This document shows positions 1-8,660 of a DNA stretch of 64,000 nt, one piece after another. A program made the translations under genes and the position numbers. Within the stretch, counting starts at the first letter, position 1. Every line of letters begins with the position of its first letter. The notes under the pieces were generated by a model. It saw nothing but the letters and a program-made list of their open reading frames with translations, made no database searches and had not been told where the DNA came from. Where the stretch lies: positions 62,001 through 126,000 of the forward strand of contig NZ_JAPYZZ010000012.1 of assembly GCF_027460065.1 (NCBI RefSeq). The letters run 5' to 3'. This DNA is from Martinezella rhizogenes (GTDB lineage: Bacteria; Pseudomonadota; Alphaproteobacteria; Rhizobiales; Rhizobiaceae).

Positions 1-2
1 AG

Positions 3-65
3 CGCGGCGAGCCGGTGAAGGATCCCGATTCGATCGTTTCCATCAAGCTTGCTTCAGCGGCTTGA
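3..65 (+). CDS. Peptidyl-prolyl cis-trans isomerase (cyclophilin type), C-terminal end only
   Basis: Only the last 20 codons lie in the window. They read GEPVKDPDSIVSIKLASA-like and stop with TGA at 63-65. The pattern Gly-x-Pro-Val-x-x-Pro-Asp-x-Ile-Val-Ser-Ile-Lys is the usual end of a bacterial cyclophilin, and a ppi gene just before queA is a common rhizobial arrangement. The assignment rests on this tail and the neighbourhood, so it is an inference. The 5' part is off the left edge. Confidence 0.6.
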   Translation, partial: RGEPVKDPDSIVSIKLASAA

Positions 66-145
66 GAATAGCGTTTAAAGTGTTTACCCGCTCCGCAGGA
101 AACTGCGGGGCGTTTCACATTGATGACAAGGGTGCCAACCTCTCA

Positions 146-232
146 GACGTCATCCTCGGGCTTGTCCCGAGGATCTAACGATCCACAACGTCAACGTGGT
201 TAGATCCTCGGGACAAGCCCGAGGATGACGTC
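146..232. repeat. REP-like palindrome, copy 1 (perfect inverted repeat)
   Basis: Two 34-bp arms (146-179 and 199-232) are exact reverse complements. Each arm also contains a small hairpin around CCTCGGGCTTGTCCCGAGG. Related copies are at 2554-2641 and 17529-17602. It lies between the cyclophilin and queA genes. Confidence 0.9.
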
Positions 233-314
233 GAGTGTAGAGGCACCCTGTCATCGCCTTCCACCCGCCCCACGCAATGCAGGGCGGGTTTTGATATTTT
301 CGAGAGCCCTTGCA

Positions 315-1397
315 ATGCGTGTAGACCTGTTCGATTTCGATCTGCCCGAGGAGAATATCGCCCTTCGCCCGGCGAACCCGCGCGATAGCGCGCGCCTGCT
401 GGTGGTCGATCCGAATGAAAATCGCATGGAGGACCATCGCGTCTTCGACCTGCCGTCCTTCCTGAGGCCCGGCGATGCGCTTGTCTTCAACGATACCCGC
501 GTTATCCCCGCCCAGCTGGAAGGCGTTCGCTTGCGCGAAGGGGCACCGGAGACAGCGGTTTCGGCCACGCTGCACATGCGCACCGACCAGTCGCGCTGGA
601 AGGCATTCGCCCGTCCCGGCAAGCGCATCAAGGAAGGCGATCGCATCCGTTTCGGTTACGAGCGCGACAATGCTTGCGGCCTTGCCCATCTGGAAGCCAC
701 CGTCGAGGAAAAGGGCGGGGATGGCGAGATCACGCTGCTCTTCGACGTGTCCGGCCCGGTGCTGGATGAGGCGATTGCCTCGGTCGGCCATATTCCGCTG
801 CCGCCATATATCGCCGCCAAGCGGCCGGAAGATGCGCAGGACCAAACCGACTACCAGACCATTTACGCCCGAGAGAAGGGCGCTGTCGCTGCCCCCACCG
901 CCGGGCTGCATTTCACGCCTGATCTGTTTGCGGCACTCGACAAGGCCGGCATCGAGCGGCATTTCGTGACGCTTCACGTTGGGGCAGGCACTTTCCTTCC
1001 GGTGAAGTCCGACGATACCGACGATCACAAGATGCATTTCGAGATCGGCCATGTTTCGCAGGAAACCGCTGACCGGCTGAATGCGGTGAAGGCGCGCGGC
1101 GGGCGCATTATCTGCGTCGGCACCACGTCGCTGCGACTGATCGAAAGTGCGGCCGACGAGAATGGTGTTATCCACCCGTGGTCCGATGCCACCGGCATCT
1201 TCATCACGCCCGGATATCGTTTCCGCGCGGTCGATATGCTGATGACCAATTTCCACCTGCCGAAATCCACGCTGTTCATGCTGGTTTCGGCTTTCTGCGG
1301 TCTCGAAACGATGCGTGACGCTTACAGGCGCGCGATCGAAACCGGATACCGTTTCTATTCCTATGGCGATTCCAGCCTGTTGTTCCGGAAAAACTGA
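315..1397 (+). CDS. queA: S-adenosylmethionine:tRNA ribosyltransferase-isomerase
   Basis: QueA transfers and isomerises the ribosyl part of SAM onto 7-aminomethyl-7-deazaguanine in tRNA, giving epoxyqueuosine at wobble position 34. The 360-aa product has the family's conserved blocks YQTIYA (about residue 180), [10 protein letters not shown] (about 193-202) and LHVGAGTF (about 220-227), and the usual family length. A 30-codon upstream extension is open, but it runs into the REP palindrome, so the ATG at 315 ([11 protein letters not shown]) is chosen. No strong Shine-Dalgarno site precedes it. Its TGA overlaps the tgt ATG by one base, which indicates translational coupling with the next enzyme of the same pathway. 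Confidence 0.96.
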   Translation: MRVDLFDFDLPEENIALRPANPRDSARLLVVDPNENRMEDHRVFDLPSFLRPGDALVFNDTRVIPAQLEGVRLREGAPETAVSATLHMRTDQSRWKAFARPGKRIKEGDRIRFGYERDNACGLAHLEATVEEKGGDGEITLLFDVSGPVLDEAIASVGHIPLPPYIAAKRPEDAQDQTDYQTIYAREKGAVAAPTAGLHFTPDLFAALDKAGIERHFVTLHVGAGTFLPVKSDDTDDHKMHFEIGHVSQETADRLNAVKARGGRIICVGTTSLRLIESAADENGVIHPWSDATGIFITPGYRFRAVDMLMTNFHLPKSTLFMLVSAFCGLETMRDAYRRAIETGYRFYSYGDSSLLFRKN

Positions 1398-2527
1398 TGC
1401 ACGACAAATTCACCTTCACCCTGAAAGCCACGAGCGGTGGCGCGCGCCTCGGCGAGGTCGCCATGCCGCGCGGCGTCATCCGCACGCCCGCCTTCATGCC
1501 CGTCGGCACTGTTGGCACCGTCAAGGCCATGTATCTCGATCAGGTGCGCGAGCTGGGGGCCGATATCATTCTCGGCAATACCTATCACCTGATGCTGCGG
1601 CCCGGCCCGGAACGTGTTGCCCGTCTTGGCGGTCTGCATGAGCTGATCCGCTGGCCGCATCCGATCCTCACCGACAGCGGCGGTTTTCAGGTCATGTCGC
1701 TTTCCGGTCTGCGCAAGCTCGACGAGAAGGGCGTGACCTTCAAGAGCCATGTGGACGGTTCGCTGCACCATATGTCGCCGGAACGCTCGATCGAAATTCA
1801 GGGCATGCTCGATTCGGATATCCAGATGCAGCTCGACGAGTGCATCGCGCTGCCGGCCGAGCGCAAGGAAATCGAGCGCGCCATGGAAATGTCGCTGCGC
1901 TGGGCCGAGCGCTGCCGCGTCGCCTTTGGCGAACAGCCCGGCAAGGCCATGTTCGGCATCGTGCAGGGCGGCGACCAGCCGGACCTGCGCATTCGTTCCG
2001 CCGAAGGGCTGAAAGAGCTCGATCTCAAGGGTTATGCCGTTGGCGGCCTTGCCGTCGGCGAGCCGCAGGATGTGATGCTCGGCATGCTCGATATCACCCT
2101 GCCGGTGCTGCCCACCGAAAAGCCGCGTTACCTGATGGGCGTCGGCACGCCTGACGATATCCTGAAATCGGTGGCGCGCGGTATCGACATGTTCGACTGC
2201 GTGATGCCGACCCGCTCCGGCCGTCACGGGCTTGCCTTTACCCGTCGTGGCAGGGTCAACATCCGCAACGCCCGCCATGCCGAAGACATGCGCCCGCTCG
2301 ACGAGCAGTCCAACTGCCCGGCCTCGCGCGATTATTCCCGCGCCTATCTGCACCATCTCACCCGCTCCAACGAGGCGCTGGGCGGCATGCTGCTCTCCTG
2401 GCACAATCTTGCCTATTATCAGGAGCTGATGCAGGGTATCCGCAAGTCGATCGAGGAAGGCCGTTTCGCCGATTTTTATGCGGAAACCATCGAAATGTGG
2501 GCGCGGGGCGATATAGACCCGGTTTAG
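1397..2527 (+). CDS. tgt: tRNA-guanine transglycosylase with an altered zinc site
   Basis: Tgt exchanges guanine-34 for the queuine precursor in tRNAs with GUN anticodons. The 376-aa protein has DSGGFQ (Asp93, general acid/base), the nucleophile in GIDMFDC (Asp267) and the PTRSGRHG loop. Aligned with E. coli Tgt at a constant offset of +3, the zinc ligands Cys302, Cys304, Cys307 and His333 correspond to Ser305, Cys307, Ser310 and His336. Two of the four ligands are therefore serine, and the usual CxCxxC motif is missing. The rest of the C-terminal domain ([11 protein letters not shown]) is normal, so this is probably a lineage variant rather than a broken gene. It is coupled to queA by the overlapping stop and start. 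Confidence 0.96.
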   Translation: MHDKFTFTLKATSGGARLGEVAMPRGVIRTPAFMPVGTVGTVKAMYLDQVRELGADIILGNTYHLMLRPGPERVARLGGLHELIRWPHPILTDSGGFQVMSLSGLRKLDEKGVTFKSHVDGSLHHMSPERSIEIQGMLDSDIQMQLDECIALPAERKEIERAMEMSLRWAERCRVAFGEQPGKAMFGIVQGGDQPDLRIRSAEGLKELDLKGYAVGGLAVGEPQDVMLGMLDITLPVLPTEKPRYLMGVGTPDDILKSVARGIDMFDCVMPTRSGRHGLAFTRRGRVNIRNARHAEDMRPLDEQSNCPASRDYSRAYLHHLTRSNEALGGMLLSWHNLAYYQELMQGIRKSIEEGRFADFYAETIEMWARGDIDPV

Positions 2528-2553
2528 TGGGGCGCGACGTGTCTACACACTCG

Positions 2554-2641
2554 ACGTCATCCTCGGCCTTGTGCCGAGGATCTGCCGAGGTAGCTAAAAT
2601 CAACGGGCGGCAGATCCTCGGGACAGGCCCGAGGATGACGA
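2554..2641. repeat. REP-like palindrome, copy 2
   Basis: Same family as 146-232: outer arms of GACGTCATCCTCGG type, each with an inner hairpin. The arms are less perfect here (CTTGTGCC on the left, CAGGCCCG on the right). It fills the tgt-pabB gap, and its right arm contains the ATG chosen as the start of the next gene. Confidence 0.85.
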
Positions 2642-3870
2642 CGGAAAAGTCTCTCCGCCATTCTGAAATCCCGAACTTACACTCTACGGATTTTTCCTTG
2701 GCACATGCGCCTTACGTTCTTTTCCGGGATGACACAACCGGCACGGTGACAGCCTTCACCGAGCCGGAAGAGATCATCGTCGCGGATGAGCCGGAAGCAT
2801 TTTTCGCCGCGCTTCAACGCATGGAAGAGTTGCGGCACGCCGGGAAATATCTCGCCGGCTATATGTCCTACGAGGCTGGTTTCCTGTTCGAGCCAAAACT
2901 CGCACCCTTTGCGGCGGAGCCCCGCAATGTACCATTTCTGAATTTCGGCGTCTTCTCCTGCCCGCAGCCGGATGAGGGTCGCTTTGCGCGGCCTGACGCG
3001 GTGCCGGATGCGGACGCGTTTCTCACTGACCCGGTAGCAGCATGGACACTTCCCGAATATCGGCAGCGTTTCGAGCAGCTGCACGAGCATCTGCGTCGGG
3101 GTGATTGTTACCAGGGCAATCTGACCATGCCCGTTCATGCCCGCTGGAATGGCGATCCGCTCACCGCCTTCTGGTCGCTGATCGAACGCCAGCCGGTGAA
3201 ATACGGCGCGCTGGTCGATCTTGGTGGCCCGGTCATCCTGTCACGTTCGCCGGAACTGTTTTTCTCGGTCGATGGCGAAGGTTTCATCGAAACCCATCCG
3301 ATGAAGGGAACCACGCCGCGGGGGGCAGATGCGGAAGAGGACCGGGCGATCATCGCGGCGATGCTTGCCGACGAAAAGACGCTCGCCGAAAACCGCATGA
3401 TCGTTGATCTCCTGCGCAACGACATTTCCCGCATCACCGAAGTCGGCAGCCTCGATGTGCCGCGCCTCTTCGATATCGAGACCTATCCGACCGTGCATCA
3501 GATGGTCAGCCATGTCAGGGCGAAGCTTCTGCCCGAGGTGACCGTGGAGGACATCTTTTCGGCGCTGTTTCCCTGCGGCTCGGTTACCGGCGCGCCAAAA
3601 ATGTGGGCGATGAAAATCCTGCGTGAACTGGAAGCGTCGTCACGAGACGCCTATTGTGGCGCGATTGGCTTCATATCTCCAGGCGGTGATATGCGCTTTT
3701 CGGTGGCGATCCGCACGATGACGCTGTTCGATGACCGCCGTGCGGTCTTTAACGTCGGCGGCGGCATCGTGTTCGATTCCGTGGCGGAGGCGGAATATGA
3801 TGAGTGTCTGCTGAAATCGAAATTCGCGGTGGGTGACAGGTTGCTGCGGCAAATACCGGGGTCTGAATAA
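2635..3870 (+). CDS. pabB: Aminodeoxychorismate synthase component I (PabB-like)
   Basis: This belongs to the chorismate-binding family (anthranilate synthase I / PabB). PabB adds ammonia to chorismate to make 4-amino-4-deoxychorismate for folate. The catalytic-lysine block PMKGTTPRG, the block ENRMIVDLLRNDISRI and the C-terminal GSVTGAPK and GAIGF motifs are present. At 411 aa it is close to one-domain PabB and lacks a fused PabC lyase or glutamine amidotransferase domain. The start is uncertain. The ATG at 2635 lies in the right arm of a REP-like palindrome with no well-spaced ribosome site. A TTG at 2698 (LAHAPYVLF) is an alternative that would leave the conserved part whole. Confidence 0.88.
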   Translation: MTTEKSLRHSEIPNLHSTDFSLAHAPYVLFRDDTTGTVTAFTEPEEIIVADEPEAFFAALQRMEELRHAGKYLAGYMSYEAGFLFEPKLAPFAAEPRNVPFLNFGVFSCPQPDEGRFARPDAVPDADAFLTDPVAAWTLPEYRQRFEQLHEHLRRGDCYQGNLTMPVHARWNGDPLTAFWSLIERQPVKYGALVDLGGPVILSRSPELFFSVDGEGFIETHPMKGTTPRGADAEEDRAIIAAMLADEKTLAENRMIVDLLRNDISRITEVGSLDVPRLFDIETYPTVHQMVSHVRAKLLPEVTVEDIFSALFPCGSVTGAPKMWAMKILRELEASSRDAYCGAIGFISPGGDMRFSVAIRTMTLFDDRRAVFNVGGGIVFDSVAEAEYDECLLKSKFAVGDRLLRQIPGSE

Positions 3871-3898
3871 AATCATGCGATCGTAGAAATCTCTACGC

Positions 3899-3932
3899 TT
3901 GAAAAAAATACGTAAAATACGTATTTTGCGTA
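3899..3932 (+). promoter_or_regulatory. Promoter with palindromic operator for the PemK-type toxin-antitoxin pair
   Basis: TTGAAA at 3899-3904, a 17-bp spacer and TATTTT at 3922-3927 form a sigma70-like promoter. A 24-bp palindrome with one mismatched pair (3909-3932, core AAAATACGTATTTT) covers the spacer and the -10 box. This is a typical autoregulatory antitoxin operator arrangement; binding is inferred. Confidence 0.65.
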
Positions 3933-3949
3933 AAAAGGAGACTGCGGTT

Positions 3950-4204
3950 ATGGCGCAAACGATAAGAGTTCCAGCAACCGAGTTCGCGCGTAAATTTACG
4001 ACGTTCCGGGAACAGGTGCAGTCGGCAGGCGTGATTGAAGTCACTGCCCATAGTCGCACGATTGGCGCGTTCCTCTCCGCTACGGAACTCGATCATTATC
4101 GGGAAATGCAGAGACGCGAACGTGAAGTCATCAAAGTGAACGAGATGGATGAGGACACGATGGCGTCGATCATGAACGCCGAATACGGCAAAGCATCCGA
4201 GTGA
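3950..4204 (+). CDS. Antitoxin of a type II toxin-antitoxin pair (Phd/YefM-like)
   Basis: The 84-aa protein carries a short DNA-binding-like N-terminal part (VPATEFARKFTTFREQ) and the VTAHSRTIGAFLS stretch that resembles the ITxHGRPxAVL block of Phd/YefM antitoxins. An acidic C-terminal tail would contact the toxin. The start is fixed by AAGGAG about 10 bases before the ATG at 3950; an upstream ATG-like extension would read through the operator. Its TGA overlaps the toxin GTG, as is usual for coupled TA genes. Family membership is by eye. Confidence 0.75.
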   Translation: MAQTIRVPATEFARKFTTFREQVQSAGVIEVTAHSRTIGAFLSATELDHYREMQRREREVIKVNEMDEDTMASIMNAEYGKASE

Positions 4205-4626
4205 GTTATCCGACGCCGGTTCCGGGCCTCATAGTTCGATATAATTATCTGTGGCATAAGGAAAAAAGCGAAGGCCTGACTGTTGGTCGCAAGGACAGGC
4301 CCTGTGCCATCATTGTGCATCACTCCAGCTCCAATGATACGATCGTTGTACCGATCACGCATTCTCCGCCCGATTTGGGCGAGGAAGACTCATCCATCGA
4401 AATTCCGGCTGAACTCTGTCTTCAACTGGGGTTGGATGATGAGGCCAATTGGGTCCGGGTGAGCGAGGTCAATCGATTCGAATGGCCCGGCATTCACTTG
4501 AGGACGCTTCCCTCGGACCCCAGCCGATATGACTATGGTATGATCCCCCAGGCGTTCTTCGAGCGGATCAAAAGCAAACTTCTTGATACGATGAAGAAAG
4601 GGCGCGTGGCACAAGCAAAGCGCTGA
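4201..4626 (+). CDS. PemK/MazF-family growth-inhibitor toxin
   Basis: The 141-aa product resembles the rhizobial PemK-like group: an N-terminal PGLIVRYNYLW block, GRKDRPCAI, VVPITHSPP, and a C-terminal NRFEWPG. MazF/PemK toxins are ribosome-independent endoribonucleases that cut mRNA. The start is a GTG overlapping the antitoxin stop (GTGA). No other gene is co-directional behind it; the next gene converges on it. Confidence is good for the family, while the cleavage specificity cannot be read from sequence. Confidence 0.82.
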   Translation: MSYPTPVPGLIVRYNYLWHKEKSEGLTVGRKDRPCAIIVHHSSSNDTIVVPITHSPPDLGEEDSSIEIPAELCLQLGLDDEANWVRVSEVNRFEWPGIHLRTLPSDPSRYDYGMIPQAFFERIKSKLLDTMKKGRVAQAKR

Positions 4627-4660
4627 GTGGCTGTCATCGAAAAGAAGTCGTCGCGTGCAC

Positions 4661-5938
4661 TCAGCGCCCGATCACCTCAAACGCCCCATCCTCCACCAGC
4701 ACTTCCTTCGCGGCCGCATGGCTGAGAAAGTCCACGGGGCTGGCGCTTGCACCATAGGCTCCCGATTGCAGGATAGCGAGGAGATCGCCGGCCTTCAGCT
4801 TCGGCAGGGCCGCATTGCGGGCGAGAGTGTCGAGCGGCGTGCAGAGCGGGCCGACGATGGTTACCGTCTCGTCATAGCCCGCCTGCATCATGGCCGGCGC
4901 GACGATGGGGTAATTGCGTTTGATGATCTGGCCCAGATTGCCGGAGGCCGCCAGATGGTGGTGCATGCCGCCATCCGTTACCACGAAGGTAGTGCCGCGC
5001 GAGGTTTTTACCGAATTGACTTCCGCCACATAGAGCCCGCTTGGGCCGGCGAGGAAGCGGCCGGGTTCGACGATGATATGGGCATCGGCGATCAGCGGGT
5101 GCTCTTTAAGAAGCGCCCTGAGATCGGGAATGGCAGCGGCCACCTTGGCGAGATCGAGTGGTGTTTCCCCGGCGAAATAGGGGATGCCGAGGCCGCCGCC
5201 GAGATCGATGGTTTCGAGCGGCTTGCCGAGCATGTCGGCCATGCGCGCTGCAAGGGAAATGCCATGTCGCCATTGGGAGACAAGCATGTCAGCATCGAGA
5301 ATCTGCGTGCCGCCGTAAATATGGATGCCGACGAGATTGATATGCCTGGTGTCCGCAAAGAGCTTGAGGACGTTTTCCAGTTCCTCCTCGTCGAACCCGA
5401 AGGCCGTGGCCTTGCCGCCCATGCGCATGGCACCCGCCTGTGCATCCGGCACCGGGTTGACGCGGATCGACGCTTTCAACGGTCTTCCGATAGCCTCGAT
5501 ACGGGCGATTTCCTCGGCGCTCTCGATGTGGATTTCGCCGATACCGCCCTCGATCACCTCGCGCAATTCGGCCATGCTTTTGCCGGGGCCGGCGAAGATG
5601 ATGTTATCAGGCGCGACACCGGCCTTCACGGCAGCGCGATATTCACCAACGGAGGCGATTTCAGCGCCGGCGCCCTCTTTGCGGAAAAGCGAGATGATGG
5701 CGGGCAGGGGATTGGCCTTCACCGAATAATAGACATCTGCAAAACCATCGAGTGTGGTTGCGAGATCGCGATAAGCGCGGCGCATGGCGCTGTTATCATA
5801 AAGAAAACACGGGGTCCCGGCTTCTGCAACGATATCACGCACCGCAAGTCCGCCGATCATGAGATCGTTTTCGCGGATATCGAATAACTCGGCGGCGAGG
5901 GCCGGGCCGTGGTTCTGGGATTTATCCGTGGGCGCCAT
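4661..5938 (-). CDS. PLP-dependent decarboxylase (diaminopimelate/ornithine decarboxylase fold III)
   Basis: A 425-aa group III PLP decarboxylase. VYYSVKANPLP carries the PLP lysine. HIYGGTQ, the glycine-rich DLGGGLG that binds phosphate, EPGRFL and GPLCTPLD follow in the family's order. The length matches LysA, but the sequence pattern and the partner genes fit the decarboxylase that accompanies an AMP ligase in exosortase-associated clusters, so an amino-acid-derived substrate other than diaminopimelate is likely. The start at 5938 (MAPTDKS) overlaps the end of the ligase gene by 17 bases. It is the last gene of the leftward block 8660 to 4661. The substrate is not known. Confidence 0.85.
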   Translation of the reverse strand: MAPTDKSQNHGPALAAELFDIRENDLMIGGLAVRDIVAEAGTPCFLYDNSAMRRAYRDLATTLDGFADVYYSVKANPLPAIISLFRKEGAGAEIASVGEYRAAVKAGVAPDNIIFAGPGKSMAELREVIEGGIGEIHIESAEEIARIEAIGRPLKASIRVNPVPDAQAGAMRMGGKATAFGFDEEELENVLKLFADTRHINLVGIHIYGGTQILDADMLVSQWRHGISLAARMADMLGKPLETIDLGGGLGIPYFAGETPLDLAKVAAAIPDLRALLKEHPLIADAHIIVEPGRFLAGPSGLYVAEVNSVKTSRGTTFVVTDGGMHHHLAASGNLGQIIKRNYPIVAPAMMQAGYDETVTIVGPLCTPLDTLARNAALPKLKAGDLLAILQSGAYGASASPVDFLSHAAAKEVLVEDGAFEVIGR

Positions 5939-7454
5939 TGTCCGTCCGTTCACGCACCAGCGCGCGGTAGTCCACCTTGCCATTGGCGGTGATCGGCAGC
6001 CGCTCGACCAGTTCTATGGCGCGCGGGATCATGAAGGGGGCGAGCATTTCGGCGGCCTTCTTCAGCGCCGCCGTTACATCGATATTCTGATTGGCGGCCG
6101 TTGCCACGGCATGGACCTTTTCGCCGGCAAAGGGGTCCGGCAGGCCGATGACGGCCACTTGCTGGAAAAGCCCCGTCGACATCAGGCTTTCCTCGACTTC
6201 CGTCGGACTGATGCGATAGCCCGAGGATTTGATCATCGCATCATTGCGGGCAACGAAGCTGAAGAAACCGTCCTCATCTTCCACCGCCAGATCACCGGAA
6301 TAACAGACGGTTTCGCCGCCCAGCGCCGCTGGAATGAAAGGATGAGGGCGCAGTACTTTTGCCGTGTCTTCCGGCCGGTTCCAGTAACCGAGAGAGACGG
6401 TCGGGCCACGATGCACGAGAATGCCTGACTCGCCCGGTTTTGCCCTCTGTCCCTTTTCGGTGACGATGAAGATTTCACATTCCGGAATGGCCTTGCCGAT
6501 GGAGGTCGGGCGGCGGGCGATTTCATCAGGTGGCAGGAAAGTGGAGCGAAAGGCCTCGGTCAGGCCGTACATCAGGTAGATTTTCGTGTCCGGCAGCTTT
6601 TCGCGCAGTGCCTTCACGGTTTCCTGCGGCACACGCCCGCCGGAATTGGTGATGTAGCGCAGATGCGGCAACGGCGTTTTTGCGAGCAAAGGGGCTGCCC
6701 GCGTCAGGATCGCCCAGATTGTCGGCACGCCGGCAAGGCCGGTGATGGCCTGGTCGCGCAGGTCGCGGACGATCTCGTCGCCCAGCCGGAAGGTGGAGAT
6801 AATAGTGGTCGCGCCCTGTTCCACCGCCGTCAGCAGCTGGTTGAGGCCATAGTCGAAGCTGAAGGGCAGGAGGGAGAGAATGCGGTCCCTGCCGGTAATA
6901 TCGAGATAGGTACGCACGATGCGCGCGCCGGCCAGAAGATTGCGGTGCGACAGCATCACGCCCTTGGGCGAGCCGGTGGAGCCGGATGTATAAAGGATGG
7001 CCGCAAGGTCTTCGCCGATTGCCGCCGAAGGGCGGGCGGGCGCGCTTTTGCGTGCCGCGATCTCTTCCACGCGCAGGATTGTAACATCGGGAAGATCACC
7101 CAGCGCCGCCTTCAGCTCATCCATCATCGCCGCGTTGCTGATGACGACCTTCGCGCCGCAATCACTGACGATATGACGAATCTGCTGCGCTTTCAGCAGC
7201 GCGTTCACCGGCACAAAAACGCCGCATGCCATGCTGACACCGAAGATCGACCAGCATTCCTCAATGCCGCGCGGCAGGTAGATGACGATGCGATCGCCGC
7301 GCTCTGCGCCTGCTTCCTGCAATGCTGCTGCACAATGTGCTGCGGCCTCCGCGAATTCGCGATAATTCAGCGATTGTTCCTTGTGAACAAGCGCCTGATC
7401 CTCGCTTGCTGCGCGGGCAGCCAGAAGATGGTGCAGCAGGAAATGCGGTGTCAT
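5922..7454 (-). CDS. AMP-forming acyl-CoA/amino-acid ligase (ANL superfamily)
   Basis: A 510-aa adenylate-forming enzyme. The P-loop-like motif ILYTSGSTGSPKGVMLSH, the YSGDLAVEDEDGFFSF hinge region and the C-terminal catalytic lysine in TANGKVDY are all present. Such enzymes activate a carboxylic acid as acyl-AMP and load it on CoA or a carrier protein. The acyl carrier protein gene ends 4 bases inside its start (ATGA overlap), so loading of that carrier is a natural inference. The pairing with a group III PLP decarboxylase is the arrangement of the exosortase A-associated ligase and decarboxylase families, but no exosortase gene is in this window. Confidence 0.9.
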   Translation of the reverse strand: MTPHFLLHHLLAARAASEDQALVHKEQSLNYREFAEAAAHCAAALQEAGAERGDRIVIYLPRGIEECWSIFGVSMACGVFVPVNALLKAQQIRHIVSDCGAKVVISNAAMMDELKAALGDLPDVTILRVEEIAARKSAPARPSAAIGEDLAAILYTSGSTGSPKGVMLSHRNLLAGARIVRTYLDITGRDRILSLLPFSFDYGLNQLLTAVEQGATTIISTFRLGDEIVRDLRDQAITGLAGVPTIWAILTRAAPLLAKTPLPHLRYITNSGGRVPQETVKALREKLPDTKIYLMYGLTEAFRSTFLPPDEIARRPTSIGKAIPECEIFIVTEKGQRAKPGESGILVHRGPTVSLGYWNRPEDTAKVLRPHPFIPAALGGETVCYSGDLAVEDEDGFFSFVARNDAMIKSSGYRISPTEVEESLMSTGLFQQVAVIGLPDPFAGEKVHAVATAANQNIDVTAALKKAAEMLAPFMIPRAIELVERLPITANGKVDYRALVRERTDNGAHG

Positions 7455-7714
7455 CTCCTCCGTTCCCTGAGGACAAAGGTGATGAGATCGGCGGGCGTGC
7501 CGAGATTGTCAGGGTTAAAATGCTCGTCATTCAGAATGATGCCGAAACTTTCGCCGAGGAAGACCATCAGTTCCAGAAAGCCGAGCGAATCGATCACGCC
7601 GCCTTCGAGAAGCTCGGTGTCGGCGGAGAAAGGCGCATAGGCGGGAAAACGGTCAGCAAGGTAGGAATAAATGGTGTCGGCAACGTCGATTTCATTTTCT
7701 TTCGCTACGAGCAT
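7451..7714 (-). CDS. Acyl carrier protein
   Basis: An 87-aa protein with the phosphopantetheine attachment motif GGVIDSLGF (Ser43) and the helical layout of an acyl or peptidyl carrier. The ATG at 7714 follows GGAG on the minus strand; an upstream in-frame extension has no ribosome site. Its stop overlaps the ligase start, so the two are co-translated. It is distinct from housekeeping AcpP in context and probably carries the intermediate made by the adjacent ligase. Confidence 0.85.
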   Translation of the reverse strand: MLVAKENEIDVADTIYSYLADRFPAYAPFSADTELLEGGVIDSLGFLELMVFLGESFGIILNDEHFNPDNLGTPADLITFVLRERRR

Positions 7715-7820
7715 GCTTGTTCTCCAATTCCCCGTTTGATCCCCATGGACCCGCACCGGAATGACGCTTTGCCTGTAAAGGCGAGGATTCCATCAGGTCA
7801 CGCAGGATTCACTAGAATAC

Positions 7821-8660
7821 CTAGGGTGGCAATAACACCAACTCTGAGTATGTTTCGTTAATAAAGCGTGGGCTCCATGCGCCTTTTACTTGTATTGTTG
7901 CAAATTTATGTGCGGCAAAACCGCCAACCCTTCGGTCTTTCTCGCAAGCTGCCATGGTCAGCGCGAGCCGGCCTTTACCCAGCAGGTGGCGGGCAATGGC
8001 GGGCAGGTGCCTCTGCGCGATCTGCCGGTCCTCGCAATAGATCAGACGGGCGGAGGGCAGTTTCCTCGTCGTGGTTTTCAGGAATACCAGCGGATGGCGT
8101 CGGCCTTCCGCCTCCAGAATGGCCACGATGCAGCCGAGGCGGGCGTGGTCTTCCAGCATGTCGCGTGTTTCAGAAGACAGGGTTTCCGCCGTTGTCTGCG
8201 TGAGTGGATGAAGCCGCGCGCCTGCCGGACGAAAAGCCGCCAGCGGCAGGGGATAAAACACTGTGCAATCCGTCACCGTGTGAAAGCCCAGCCGTTCGTT
8301 CAGCTTGCTGGCTTCGGGCGACGCGGTGAGATCGGTGAAGATTTCGTCTTCGTCGGATGACGCTATCTGCAGCATCCGCGGGGCGAACCAGCGGCAGGAC
8401 GGCTCGACATACCAGCTTGAAAGATTGACGATAACCCGGCCGGTATCGGGCAGGCGGCTCCTGATCGTCAGCAGGACGCCTGCGGCAATGTCGCCCTTCA
8501 TCAGCAATTGGCCGATAGGGCCGAGATGACGCCGCTCGTGATGTTCACCGATAAGCGACAGGCCACGCGCCCAGAAGGCCTCGCTTTTTTCCGGAAAACC
8601 TTTCGCCAGAAGGCCAACGGCGGCGGCGCGGTTTCCGTTGTCGATCGGTACGATTTTCAG
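7821..8660 (-). CDS. GNAT-like acyltransferase, probable non-ATG (CTG) start
   Basis: The frame codes for about 279 aa with features of the acetyltransferase fold: AAGVLLTIRS, VNLSSWYVEP and a later SPEASKLNERLGF resembling the GNAT end. The first ATG or TTG (8501/8507) would remove about 50 residues that look like real protein (AAAVGLLAKGFPEKSEAFW). The open frame runs back to a stop at 8745-8747 and contains no ATG, GTG or TTG before 8507. A CTG at 8658-8660 lies 6 bases after GGAGAG and gives a sensible start (LKIVPIDNGNR), so it is chosen. It heads the leftward carrier/ligase/decarboxylase block with a 106-bp gap. A start-codon mutation is the other explanation. Confidence 0.55.
   Translation of the reverse strand: MKIVPIDNGNRAAAVGLLAKGFPEKSEAFWARGLSLIGEHHERRHLGPIGQLLMKGDIAAGVLLTIRSRLPDTGRVIVNLSSWYVEPSCRWFAPRMLQIASSDEDEIFTDLTASPEASKLNERLGFHTVTDCTVFYPLPLAAFRPAGARLHPLTQTTAETLSSETRDMLEDHARLGCIVAILEAEGRRHPLVFLKTTTRKLPSARLIYCEDRQIAQRHLPAIARHLLGKGRLALTMAACEKDRRVGGFAAHKFATIQVKGAWSPRFINETYSELVLLPP

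Noticed and set aside
4655..5887. A 410-codon plus-strand frame opposite the decarboxylase
   Set aside because: It mirrors codon bias of the minus-strand gene, has no ribosome site, and its product has no recognisable motif.
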